DNA from: Ophiura sarsii | Lineage: Eukaryota; Echinodermata; Ophiuroidea; Amphilepidida; Ophiuridae | Length of the DNA stretch: 64,000 nt | NCBI GenBank assembly: GCA_035610835.1 | Contig: JAYJML010000164.1 | Coordinates: 1-64,000 of the forward strand | Reading direction: 5' to 3' | Shown here: positions 43,639-54,500 of the stretch, piece after piece | Position numbering within the stretch: position 1 is the first letter of the stretch | Layout: every line of letters starts with the position of its first letter | Program-made: the position numbers and the translations under genes | Notes under the pieces: model-generated | What the model was told of the DNA's origin: nothing | The model's input: the letters and a program-made list of their open reading frames with translations, nothing else | Database searches by the model: none

Positions 43639-44028
43639 CAGTGGCGTAAAAAGGTTATTGATATTGGGGGGCGCTAAATAAAATGAACCGATAAGATTGC
43701 TATGAGTCAAGATATGCGTGCATAGCGCACGAATTTTTTGACTTTACACCTATATTTGGCACGATTGAGATACATTTTGGCTGTAAACAGGCTTGTTCTA
43801 ACGAATATGTTGCTTTTCGGGGTAACATATGCGCGCGCGTAGCCCGCGAAAATTTTTCATCTATGTACTTTTGACCATCATAATTCCATGATTCCTCTGG
43901 TCAAATGAACCGACAGTGCCAATCCCAACCGACACGACGTCAATATTGGGGGGGGGGGGGGGGGGGGGGGGGCGATCGCCCCCCCCCCCCACCCCCCCCC
44001 CCCCCCCCCCCCTCTGGCTACACCACTG
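43639..44028. mobile_element. hAT-like MITE with 8-bp target duplication
   Basis: 390 bp from CAGTGGCGTAAAAAGG to CTCTGGCTACACCACTG, flanked by ATAGGCTC (43631-43638 and 44029-44036). The interior holds the reference order for the window's fragments: CATAGCGCACGAA, GATTGAGATACATTTTGGCT, GCGCGCGTAGC, GTACTTTTGACCATCATAAT, CAACCGACACGACGTCAA, then long G and C runs. Non-autonomous. Confidence 0.88.
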
Positions 44029-44630
44029 ATAGGCTCCTCTGTTTTCCTTCCTTTCCTCTTTTCTTTCCTCCTTTCTTTCCTCTTTTCTTTCCTCTTTTCT
44101 TTCCTTTTCTTTTTCTTTCCTTTTTTCCCCTTTTTCCCATCCTTCTATAGGGGGGGGGGGGGGGGCTAAAGCCCCCCCTGCCCCCCCCCCCTGTGGCGCC
44201 GCCGCTGATTAGCACCATTTAAAGGAAAATATCCCATTTTCAAAAGTCGCATTTCCAATACACAGCACGAGAAGAAAGGGCCAATTGTTAACACACACAT
44301 ATGTCGTTTTTATCCCGTACAGATCACCGCGCATATCCCTCAATGCGCGGGCTAATTCAAATGTAAACTGATGCATGGGTGAAGGATTTGAATGTAAAGG
44401 AATCTTCTCGTGCTGTGTATTGGAAATGCGACTTTTGAAAATGGGATATTTTCCTTTAAATGGTGCTAATCATGATTTATCTTTGTTTTAGGGGGCAAAT
44501 TTGGTATCAAATTATGCCTAAAAGATTCATCTAAATGCCTACATGTATCTAGCCTGTTTGGTCAACAACAAATTACAAATTACTCAAAATGACATAAACA
44601 AAGTGGTATACTTTCTTTGTTGAACCCTTA

Positions 44631-47046
44631 TTGTACTGCACTTATCCAGGAGCCTGTGTGGAACCTATAGCCAGTATAGATCTTATCCTCGCATACCTGC
44701 CTAGTTCACAGTCCAGGCTTGCAAGACATTGCAAGACAATGAACAAACTACCTAAGGGACAATTTGCCGGACCGGGGAAAGCAGCCGCTCCGGCGAACCA
44801 GTCATGATCAGGAAAGCACCAGCTTGAACTGTGTAAACGCAATTGAGCTACTGATCCGACTATGGGGAAGCAATATGGGGATAACGAAGAGACCCCTATT
44901 GCTGACCCGGTCACCCGGAGCCACCGCTAACCCAATGTGAATAGCATGACGCCGCAACAAACCCTAGGGAGGGAAGGGTGGGGGACTGAATTAATAAGAT
45001 ATATAATTCAACACATGCAATGACTAGTGTAATGTTGACTAGGTGAAATGTAGCAATGGTGACTACAACTGTAGAGGGCAGCATATAGGTGCTGCAGCAG
45101 AGGCAGAAGGAGTTTGATTGGCTCCTATCAATCCAGACCAATAAGTTCAGTTACCTTACCTAACTTCCCATTATTGTACTGCACTTATCCAGGAGCCTGT
45201 GTGGAACCTATAGCCAGTATAGATCTTATCCTCGCATACCTGCCTAGTCTCACCAGCTCAAGAGCTTGCAAGACAATTGAACAAACTACCTAAGGGACAA
45301 TTTGCCGGACCGGGAAAGCAGCCGCTCCGGCGAACCAGTCATGATCAGGAAAGCACCAGCTTGAACTGTGTAAACGCAATTGAGCTACTGATCCGACTAT
45401 GGGGAAGCAATATGGGGATAACTGACTTCTTTTTCATATTGGGGATATGCAATTTCCTACAAACTTGCTGAAAATGATAATAGTCCCTTATTAGGTCGTC
45501 CGTAGGAAGAGACCTTATGGCAGCATCCTTCGTGTGTGTAGTCTGTGTGTGTGTGTGTGTCAACAATTTGGTATACACTTTTTTGGTATACACTTTTTCA
45601 ACAATTTGGTATACACTTTTTGTTTTGTCCATTTCTTTTCCATACAATGTCCAATTGCAATCAAACTTCGGTCATAGATGCAACATGGGAACCTTCATAT
45701 GTTAATGCGGTCAAAGGTCACATACCAAGGTCAAAGGTCATCCGAGGTCAAGATGTATATGTAAAAGTGGCTGCATATGTAAAATTGATTACATTTGTCC
45801 ATTTCTTTTCCATACAATGACCAATTGTAACCAAACTTTGGTCATAGATGCAACATGGAAACCTTCATATGTTAATGAGGTCAAAGGTCACATACCAAGG
45901 TCAAAGGTCATCTGAGGTCAAGATGTATATGTAAAAGTGGCTGCATATGTAAAATTGATTACATTTGTCCATTTCTTTTCCATACAATGACCAATTGTAA
46001 CCAAACTTTGGTCATAGATGCAATATGGAAACCTTCATATGTTAATGAGGTCAAAGGTCACATACCAAGGTCAAAGGTCATCTGAGGTCAAGATGTAAAT
46101 GTAGAAATGGCTGCATATGTAAAATTGATTACATTTTTCCATTTCTTTTCCATACAATGACCAATTGTAACCAAACTTCGGTCATAGATGCAACATGGAA
46201 ACCTTCAGATGTTAATGAGGTCAAAGGTCACATACCAAGGTCAAAGGTCATCTGAGGTCAAGATGTAAAAGTGGCTGCATATGTAAAATTGATTACATTT
46301 GTCCATTTCTTTTCCATACAATGACCAATTGCAACTAAACTTCAGTCATAGATACATGGAAACCCGCATATGTTAATGAGGTCAAAGGTCGCATAGAAAG
46401 GTCAAGGCCATCTGAGGTCAAGATGTAAAATTAAGTACACCTTTTTTTTTGTCTCTTGTTCATTTTTTTTGTCTCTTGTTCATTTTTTTTGTCTCTTGTT
46501 CATTTTTCCATACAATGACCAATTGCAACCAAACTTGGGTCATGGATGCAACATGGAAACATTCATATGTTAATTAGGTCAAAGGTCACATACCAAGGTC
46601 AAACGTCATATGAGGTCAAGATGTAAAATTAGCTGCATATGTAAAGTTAATTTCATTTAAACAGGTGAAGTACAATTGCAACCAAACTCAGGATGTTTAT
46701 TTTATTTTTTATATCCTGGATCAGCTAGTGGTCTAACCTCTTTCTTTCTAGATGCCTGTGGTTTGAGATCCACCTTGTTTTTAATCTACCCATATAAACG
46801 GACGACCTATTTGGGACCGCTGTCCCTATTTTTTAGTGTTTTATCTCACGAAATCCATTATACAACGTGAAAATGAAATCTGGTGATTCACCAAATACCA
46901 CTTCATTTAGAAGTCGCTATTACACTTGTCAATAAAACAATGCACAGGGTCACTCAAGTGTGACAAACTTCTTTTACTCGTAAAATTGAATTAAAGAATA
47001 TAATTATTAATGATTTGAACACCCATAACTAATAACAGTTACAACA
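44631..47046. mobile_element. Composite insertion in the mariner right arm
   Basis: The host arm stops after TTGAACCCTTA (44630) and resumes near AGAAAGACACACAAG (about 47047). The insert starts TTGTACTGCACTTATCCAGG, which occurs again about 541 bp later at 45173. The first copy runs to about 44890, the second to about 45420, and both include GGGACAATTTGCCGGACCGG and CCAGTCATGATCAGGAAAGC. A second element at 45492-46809 lies inside. The right limit is approximate. Confidence 0.6.
45492..46809. mobile_element. TIR element with a 170-bp AGGTCA-rich tandem array
   Basis: TAGGTCGTCCGT at the left is exactly matched by ACGGACGACCTA at the right. After a GT microsatellite, units spaced 170, 170, 170 and 164 bp contain GTCCATTTCTTTTCCATACA, ATGACCAATTGCAACCAAAC and a block with AGGTCAAAGGTCA twice plus AGGTCA once. 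Three tandem TTTTTTGTCTCTTGTTCA units lie at about 46440-46506. The same right end occurs at 63846-63857. No protein is encoded. Confidence 0.82.
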
Positions 47047-47800
47047 GAAAGACACACAAGATTATATTGAGTAGACAATAGATTATGAGAATACACAAGT
47101 TTCTTTCAAACAAGCTGTAATAGCACACACATTTTTTTAGCACTTTGTTAAAAAGGTAAAATCAACATGTTTTACATAATGGAGTGTATCTTGAGTTTGA
47201 TATATTCGATATTCATGATCTAAAATTCTAATAAAATAGTACAGTATGATAAAGATGATGTAAAAACAACGGACCTAACCCAGCAAACACAGAACGTTTC
47301 CGCAACGTTGCACCTAGGTTGCAGTTAGGTTGCGTCATTTAAAACGTTTTAACAACGTTTTTATAACGTTACGGTTTGGTTGTGATTTGGTTGTTTTAAG
47401 TTGGTCCGTTGAAACGTGAGCAAAACGTTCTCTGAACGTTAAAGTTTAGTTCTAGTTTGGTTGCACTTAGGTTGTGGTTAGGTTGTCATTATAAACGTTC
47501 TTACAACGTTATTATGACGTTGCGGTTTGTTTGTTTTAGGTTGGTTCTTGGAAACGTGATTAAAACGTTCTCTGAACGTTGCATGCTGATCATCGGAAAC
47601 GTTTACATAATGTTTTAACAACGTTGTAACACTCAAATAGTTGGTTGTTTTAGTTTAATCCTTTAAACGTGAAAAAGATGTTCCCTGAACGTTGTAGTTT
47701 AAGTTCTAGTTTGGTTGCACTAAGGTTCTGGTTAGGTTGTCATTAAATACGTTCTTACAGCGTTATTATAACGTTGCGGGTTGTTTGTTTTAAGTACCAA

Positions 47801-48395
47801 ATCACACCCAAACCGCAACGTTATATATAACGTTGTAGAAACGTTTTAATGACAACCTAACCACAACCTAAGTGCAACCAAACTAGAACTTAACTGCAAC
47901 GTTCAGAGAACGTTTTGCTCACGTTTCAACGGACCAACCTAAAACAACCAAATCACACCCAAACCGCAACGTTATAATAACGTTGTAGAAACGTTTTAAT
48001 GACAACCTAACCACAACCTAAGTGCAACCAAACTAGAACTTAACTGCAACGTTCAGAGAACGTTTTGCTCACGTTTCCATGGACCAACCTAAAACAACCA
48101 AATCACACCCAAACCGCAACGTTATAATAACGTTGTAGAAACGTTTTAATGACAACCTAACCACAACCTAAGTGCAACCAAACTAGAACTTAACTGCAAC
48201 GTTCAGAGAACGTTTTGCTCACGTTTCCATTGACCAACCTAAAACAACCAAATCACACCCAAACCGCAACGTTATAATAACGTTGTAGAAACGTTTTAAT
48301 GACAACCTAACCACAACCTAAGTGCAACCAAACTAGAACTTAACTGCAACGTTCAGAAAACATTTTGCTCACGTTTCCATGGACTAATTAAATAA
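47801..48395. repeat. 150-bp tandem array, four units
   Basis: AGTGCAACCAAACTAGAACT starts at 47871, 48021, 48171 and 48321, exactly 150 bp apart. Units are almost identical, differing for instance at CCATGGACC/CAACGGACC. Each includes AACCGCAACGTTATAATAAC, GTAGAAACGTTTTAATGACA and CAACGTTCAGAGAACGTTTT. Confidence 0.93.
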
Positions 48396-49659
48396 TGAAT
48401 TACATTTTATTTAAAAAGGTTTATTACTAATCAAAATTTTAATACAAAACAATTTGGCATTACAAATTTGATGTACTAATCTAGGCGTATACAGGGTGAC
48501 CCAAAAATGTTAACACTCTGGGCACATAAGATATCTTAAAAGGACAGGAACACACGGGTCTAATCTTGATGTATTATGAAAGCTGAGTAAATAAGCTTTC
48601 ATTTGCATTTTGTTGCGTTCCAATTGGTTATTTAGAACGGGAGATATGCTTCAGCAAACATGAGGAAGCAAAATCGGCTTGGTCCAATTTGCATTAATTA
48701 CAACTATGATTACGAACTTGTAAGAATGCCAAAAACATTATTGTGCAGTAATTCAAAAGTAACAATACCATTGCAACATTTAATCATAAGTTAGAATGTA
48801 TCGATTATTGAATATAATTGAATCTTTTCATTCATTTATCCAACGATACAAGCAAGTTATAACAGGTGGTATTACCATTGACATTAATTGGATGGACCAT
48901 TTCAACAAAGAGCATGAAATGTTTCAATTTCAATTTTAAAGACTGCTTTACTGACTTTCTGGTTTCCTTGTGAACTTAGGCATTTTTATGCTTTTCCGTT
49001 AGTTCCCGTTTTAACTCAAGCGCAATATGCTCTTTTCTAAGCGTGTAAATCCGTTAAAGTTTGAATCGAATTCGTTCCTCGTGGGTATTGCACATGGAAA
49101 AAGAGTATAGAACTTGAACTCATGACAAAATACCTGTATAATTTATGTGGAATATATTTATTTATGTCTTTTAAGCTTGAAAAGAATCTGGCTTCATCAC
49201 GACGTTCATATAACGTTCATATAACGTTTACACAACCAAATTATGTTACCTGGGCTGTAATCGCTAATTTGCATATTTTACCTGGCCTTACATGAGTCGA
49301 GTAAATTGTGGAAATAGCTCATTAGCATAATTTCAATGGTACAAAAATTAGCACCGGTGCTCGTTTGTAACCTTTAAATTATGGTAATGAGCTAATTTGC
49401 AACTTTTATTTATTTAAACCTATTTTTTTTAAAATTTAAGTCGATACATACATTTAACAGCTTTTAACACTATAGAAAGTATTTTGATCTGCATACGCAA
49501 GTTCTCATATGTATAGCTAAAGGCAAGTCATTGTTCACTAATGCCATATACATTGAGCAAGAACATAGTACACATGAAAAGGTCAATGCCCGCCCCATCC
49601 CTCTATAATACCACTACCATTCCCTGGTTGCCATGGTGTAACTAACCGAATTTGATGAA

Positions 49660-50270
49660 AGTTTTTTACACGTTTGGGATAACGTTGTGAAAACGTTCAA
49701 GACTAACGTTCATACAACATAAAAATGTGTCGACAAATAAACGTTCTTTGAACGTTTAATCATAACGTTCCAAGAACGAAAGTGAAACGTTGTCACGACG
49801 TTCCAACAACGTAATAAATAGGTTATAAAAACGTCATTTGGACGTAATGGTATAACTAACAGAAGTTTTTAAACGTTTGGGACGTTGTTATAACGTTGTG
49901 AAAACGTTCATTACTAACGTTCAAACAACGTAAAAATATGTCGACAAATAAACGTTCTTCTAACGTTGGATCGCAACGTTCCATGAACGTTGTCACGACG
50001 TTCCGATAACGTAATAAAGACAGTATAAAAACGTCATTTGGACGTAATGGTATAACTAACAGAATTTCAAGAAAGTGTTTTAAACGTTTAGGACGTTGTG
50101 ATAACGTTGTGAAAACGTTCATGACTAACGTTCATACAACGTAAAAATGTGTCGACAAATAAACGTTCTCCTAACGTTGGATCACGTTCACAACGTTCTT
50201 TGAACTTTTAATCATAACGTTCCAAGAACGAAAGTGAAACCTTGCCACGACGTTCTAACAACGTAATATG
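49660..50270. repeat. 211-bp tandem array, about three units
   Basis: CGACAAATAAACGTTC starts at 49731, 49942 and 50153, so the period is 211 bp. Units contain GTTGTGAAAACGTTCA, ACTAACGTTCA and GACGTAATGGTATAACTAAC, and share the AACGTT word with the 150-bp array but otherwise differ. Confidence 0.88.
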
Positions 50271-50428
50271 GTTAGCTGGGAATCCCATCGATTTTGATGA
50301 TGACAAAAATTATTGAACTTTGGGCATCGATGGGTACTAATCATTTTGGGACAGCCTGTATGTGCTATATTCTTTCAAGCCGGCATCTAATGAGAGGTTT
50401 TGTTTTATTATACTTTTTCAATATACAG

Positions 50429-50794
50429 CGCAATGTTATCCAACCAATCTGGAAACCAACCAAGACTCATCAACACAAATGACTATTTCATGGACGTGTT
50501 ATGATGACCCAAACAAAAATAGTGAGACTTTACAGGTGACCTATCGAATACTCAACAGAGGACAATGTGGTACACAAGGTGATAGTCTGACTACAGAGTG
50601 GAAAACATGGAACCTTCAAGAAGACAGTGATCCTGACACTGTTGATTATTATGAACATTATGCAATATTGACCAATCTGGTACCATATTCCACATATAGG
50701 GTGCATGTGGAAGGAAGATGGGAATATACTGCAGGTTTCTATTATTATGGAGGCATTGGGTATATAAATCCAAATCCAACAACAGGTGTTGCAG
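50429..50794 (+). CDS. Fibronectin type III domain exon, phase 1-1
   Basis: This is the one segment that looks like a host-gene exon. It is bounded by a pyrimidine-rich acceptor (ACTTTTTCAATATACAG, ending 50428) and a donor GCAG/GTGAGT after 50794. It is 366 bp (122 codons), and both borders fall after the first codon base, giving the symmetric 1-1 phase typical of shuffled extracellular modules. The residues show a fibronectin type III pattern: TISWTCYDDP with the B-strand Trp, LQVTYRIL, and LVPYSTYRVHVEGR with the L-x-P-x-x-x-Y signature. Such domains occur in receptors and adhesion proteins. The frame stays open past the donor into intron sequence. No neighbouring exon was recognised; the parent gene is unknown, and an isolated or pseudo-exon cannot be excluded. 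Confidence 0.72.
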
Positions 50795-50799
50795 GTGAG

Positions 50800-51129
50800 T
50801 TTGGGGTAATAACTATCTATCAGGCTTACTGTAGCCTATTTTGCGAAACATACAAAACAAAACAAAATCAGGACTCAAGGAAGTTTTTGATTTTTGCAAG
50901 TGCTGTAATTATTGAACTATTAATCAAAGGCATATAAAAGTAAATATTTTTGGAAAGGAAATAGATCAGAAAATCCAAATTTGGTGTCAACTTTGACCAA
51001 AAATGTTGATTTTTTGAGAAAATCACAAAATTCACCTTTTTGACCCACATTTTTTTTGGACAAGCTGACAAAATTAATTGTTAGTAAAAAAATGCCCAAA
51101 ATTGCTTGATTATACTGTTAGGATACTAA
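50800..51129. other. Putative intron sequence downstream of the FN3 exon
   Basis: AT-rich with no repeat I could pair and no second domain frame. It ends at the poly-C/poly-A tract where the giant foldback begins. Confidence 0.45.
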
Positions 51130-52084
51130 GGCCCCCCCCCCCAAAAAAAAGTTGACTTGCCCTTTCCGACCTACCCTAATTTTCGGAAATCTAGGGTCGC
51201 ATTTTTTTCTTCTTTTTTTTCTTCAATAAGTAAAAAAAAAAAAAGTTAACAAATTTGAAAGAAGCACATAACAATAAAGAAAGATGAAAACGTGTTTTTG
51301 AGTAGTAGGCTATCTGCTTGTTTAAAAAAAAAAAAAAAAAAAAAAATCAACAACAAAAAATAATAATTATTTCTTCTTCTTTAAAACGTGTTTTTGTGTA
51401 GTACCGTACTGACGCGTGTATAGTCCCACCCTTTTTTTGCCCCAAAATATATGTAAATTAGGGGGTGGGAATTAAATCGGGTGCCCATCAAAATAATTGA
51501 AGAAAAAAAACGGAAAAAACGGGGAAAAAAAGAAAACAAAAGCTTACTTAAAAAACACCTTAAATGATTATTTAATGCAAATATATAGCGGGGATTCATT
51601 TGAAATAGATTTATTTCGCAAATCAGTTTCATTTTTGGGACTCCTGTGCTCGCTAAAATGTGATATTTCACCGCGTATGACACTTTCGTAAGCTCGCACG
51701 GCAAGTCTCCATTTAGAAATTATAAATCATGTCACAATTTCGACAATAGATGGCGCTATAACAATGACAAACTCGATCTGTTAACAGTCTGTGCCTGTAA
51801 GAGTGTACCATTTTGGGGGGTGTTGTGATTCATGGGTCCTCAGATCAACTTTATAAAAAAATCAGTGATACATTACCATACCATTATACCATAGCCAAAT
51901 TTTAAAATTCCTAACATTTTTGGTTCGGTCGTTAAAAATCACTGAAATTTCAGGAAAAAACCCCAGTAAAACGATTACTACGTTCCCCATAAGTATATCT
52001 ATGCGCGCTAAGTACATCCCAACGAATGGAAAACATATTTTGAAACCTCCAGTTAGGTACATAACAAAAGTGAAACAAAATCGT

Positions 52085-53623
52085 TGGGATCTCGTTGGCG
52101 TGTCATATTACGCTGACCTTGAACCCTTGACGAACAGCGCTCTTATGCAGTTTCAAGACCTTATAATTCGATGTGCCAACAAGATCCCATTCAATAAACA
52201 AGTGCATCTGAAAGAACTCGGAGTCTTTAACAAATTCAAAAGGAAACATTGTTGGGATCTCGTTGGCGCATGGAGATAATCAAGGTCAAAGGTCAAATGT
52301 TACTATTTTGAGCCATTTTTGCACCTCCGTACATCTGTGCGCCATCTTTAAAACACCTTGGAAATGATCTCCAGTTGCAAAGATGGTTTACCTTAAATCA
52401 AAAATGAAGATTCCAGCTTGGGATCTTTAAGATTTTTTTTTAAAACGATTTTTAAAAATTTGCTTAAGGTCAACTTACAGTGCATGCGAGTCAGTAATAG
52501 CCCCACATACATTGTTCAAGCTCTTATAAATCAGTGCGCCAACTAGATCCCATTAACTTTTTGATTTATATGCTTAGTTTGGCCACCATTCAATAGATAC
52601 CACTAGAAAAAACTTTGGGATTTTGATGGCGGTGAATTATAAATGAGCGCAAAATTGAGGTGTCATCAGCTTTATTCTCAAGCCTTTTTGAGCCATTTCA
52701 GACCAAGTCCCAGGATATCAGATTACTTTGGTGAATTTTGACATGTCATATAGGACATTGTTTTCTATGCATTTTAGACTATTCTGAACACATCTATGTT
52801 AGTCTGTAATGTCGATTTCAAAATATGTAAGTCATGTCTTCCGAATTCGACAGGGTTGTTGAATTCTGAAGACATAATATGCAATTTATGAAACATCATG
52901 CAACAGATTAATGTTGATGGGTTGAGAATGGTTTAAAATGCATGAAAAACAATGTCCTATATGACATGTCAAAATTCACCAAAGGAATCTGATATTCTGA
53001 TAATCTGATAAATGGCCCAAAAAGGCTCGAGAATAAAGCTGATGACACCTCAACTTTGCGATCATGTAGAATTAACCGCCATCAAAATCCCAAAGTTTTT
53101 TCCAGTGGTATCTATTGAATGGTGGCCAAACTAAGCAAATAAATCAAAAAGTTGATGGGATCTTGTTGGCGCACTGATTTATAAGAACTTAGACAATGCA
53201 CAAATTGCTATTACTGACTCGCATGCAGTGCAAGTTGCTCTTAAGCAAATTTGTAAAAAATCATTAAAAAAAAAATCTCTGAGATCCCAAACCAGTTTCT
53301 TCATTTTTTATTCAAGGTAAACCATCTTTGCAAGTAGATGTCATTTCCAAGGTGTTTTAAAGATGGCGCACGGATTTAGGGAGGTGTGAAAATGGCTCAA
53401 AATGGTAAAACTTGACCTTTGACCTGGATTATCTCCATGCGCCAACGAGATCCCAACAATTTTTACTTTTGAATTTGTTAAAGGCTCTAAGTTCTTCCAT
53501 ATGAACTTGTTTATGTAATGGGATCTCATTGGCGCGCCAAACTATAAGGGCTTGAAAACTGCTAACGACGCTGTTCGTCACGGTTTCAAGGTCAGGGTAA
53601 TGTGACGCGCCAACGAGATCCCA
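52085..53623. repeat. Eight copies of TGGGATCTCGTTGGCGC in both orientations
   Basis: Plus copies start at about 52085, 52253, 53156 and 53519; inverted copies (GCGCCAACGAGATCCCA) at about 52173, 52536, 53439 and 53607. Some differ by one to three bases (for example GATCTTGTT, GATCTCATT). The copies are symmetric about the element centre but also repeat within each arm, so foldback pairing alone does not explain them. Confidence 0.82.
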
Positions 53624-54238
53624 ATGATTTTGTTTCACTTTTGTTGTGTACCCAACTGGAGGTTTCAAAATATGTTTTCCTTTCGTTGGGATGTGCATGG
53701 TGCGCATAGTTATACTTATAGGCAACGTAGTAATCATTTTACTGGGATTTGTTCCTGACATTTCGGTGATTTTTTACGACCGAACCAAAACTTTTAGGAA
53801 TTTTAAAATTTAGCAGTAGTATAATGTTATGGTAATGTATCACTAGTTTTTTTAAAAAGTTGATCTGAGGACCCATGAATCACCACATGGTACGCCCTTA
53901 GAGGCAGAGACTGTTAAGATGGCGACGCGCAGCAGCGCGGCTGATAATGAAGTGAAAATCACATTTTGCGAGCATAGGAGTACAAAAAATCCACAGATTT
54001 GACTGAAAAATGTATTTCAAATACATCTTCGCTATACATTTGCATCAAATAATCATGAATTACCCGACCACGTGTTTTTTTAAGTAAGCTTTTTTTTTTT
54101 TTTTCCTTCATTTTTTCATTTTTTCATTTTTTTTTTTGGGGGGGGGGGGATTCGGGAAGGTGATTCTGGTTCCCGGGACCCGGGACCCGACATTTTCGGG
54201 CGGGACTCGATTTCCCGGGACTCGCGCCCAGCCTTAAG

Positions 54239-54267
54239 GTAGTGTACAAGTCTGACTTGTACACTAC
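54239..54267. repeat. 29-bp near-perfect hairpin
   Basis: GTAGTGTACAAGTC, one central T, then its exact complement GACTTGTACACTAC. It sits within the insert in the right arm of the giant foldback. Confidence 0.9.
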
Positions 54268-54500
54268 TTTTTACCCCTGGGACTTAAGATGGGTGCCCAT
54301 CCTAGTCTGAGATTATGAGTTCAATTAGAGGGTGGGACTTAAATCGAGTATGGGACTATACACGCGTCAGTACGGTATATCCCTGTTAATATTTTACAAA
54401 ATAAAAACAACAACTTTTTTTTAATTTTATTTTAAAAATCCGACCGTCCGACCCATACTCTGGCAAGTCAACTTTCTTTTCTATTTTGGCCTAATCTAGT

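Larger units (their letters stand above)
39814..44207. mobile_element. hAT-like element inserted in the mariner left arm
   Basis: The termini CAGGGGCGGCGCCAGG and CCTGTGGCGCCGCCGCTG are flanked by a perfect 8-bp duplication, ATTAGCAC (39806-39813 and 44208-44215). Across the insertion the host arm reads ATTAGCACCATTTAAAGG, matching the complementary CCTTTAAATGGTGCTAAT in the right arm at about 44456-44473. The 4.4-kb length is mostly due to two secondary insertions (40931-43440 and 43639-44028). No transposase seen. Confidence 0.85.
47279..50280. mobile_element. AACGTT-rich element(s) with CCCAGC termini
   Basis: The ends CCCAGCAAAC and GTTAGCTGGG are a near-perfect 10-bp inverted pair, possibly flanked by AA. 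The AACGTT palindrome recurs dozens of times. Positions 47300-47790 are roughly the inverse of 47801-48395. A related right end, GTTACCTGGG, lies at about 49245-49254, so two elements may be nested or fused, with ordinary AT-rich DNA at about 48400-49190. Removing 47279-50280 restores the continuity of the mariner right arm. Confidence 0.7.
39349..50358. mobile_element. Mariner-like foldback element expanded to 11 kb by nested insertions
   Basis: The ends CAGGCTGTCCCAAAATGATT and their exact complement are flanked by TA (39347-39348, 50359-50360), as in Tc1/mariner elements. The left arm is 39349-39813 plus 44216-44275. The right arm survives as 44400-44630, 47047-47278 and 50283-50358, in correct inverted order. 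Removing the three inserts (39814-44207 with its duplication, 44631-47046, and 47279-50280) leaves roughly 1.19 kb: two ~525-bp arms and a ~125-bp loop. No transposase is present, so it is non-autonomous. Confidence 0.8.
51130..54500. mobile_element. Giant foldback element (~3.4 kb)
   Basis: Nearly the whole stretch pairs with itself around a centre at about 52860. Outer pairs: AAAAAAAAGTTGACTTGCC (51143) with GGCAAGTCAACTTTC (54462); TACCGTACTGACGCGTGTAT (51402) with its complement at about 54358-54377; and ATTCATGGGTCCTCAGATCA with TGATCTGAGGACCCATGAAT. Inner pairs include GACATGTCATATAGGACATT on both sides of the centre. A 51-kb-side poly-A run and a 54.1-54.35 kb C/G-rich insert interrupt it. 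Each arm carries a related open frame of about 110 codons (51920-52279 plus; 53429-53761 minus) and a repeated 17-bp motif. Confidence 0.82.

Noticed and set aside
44632..45420. Duplicated GC-richer block considered as a spliceosomal or other small RNA gene
   Set aside because: Neither strand matched U1, U2, U5 or 7SL landmarks I know, and no polymerase III or snRNA promoter elements were evident. I annotate it only as a repeat.
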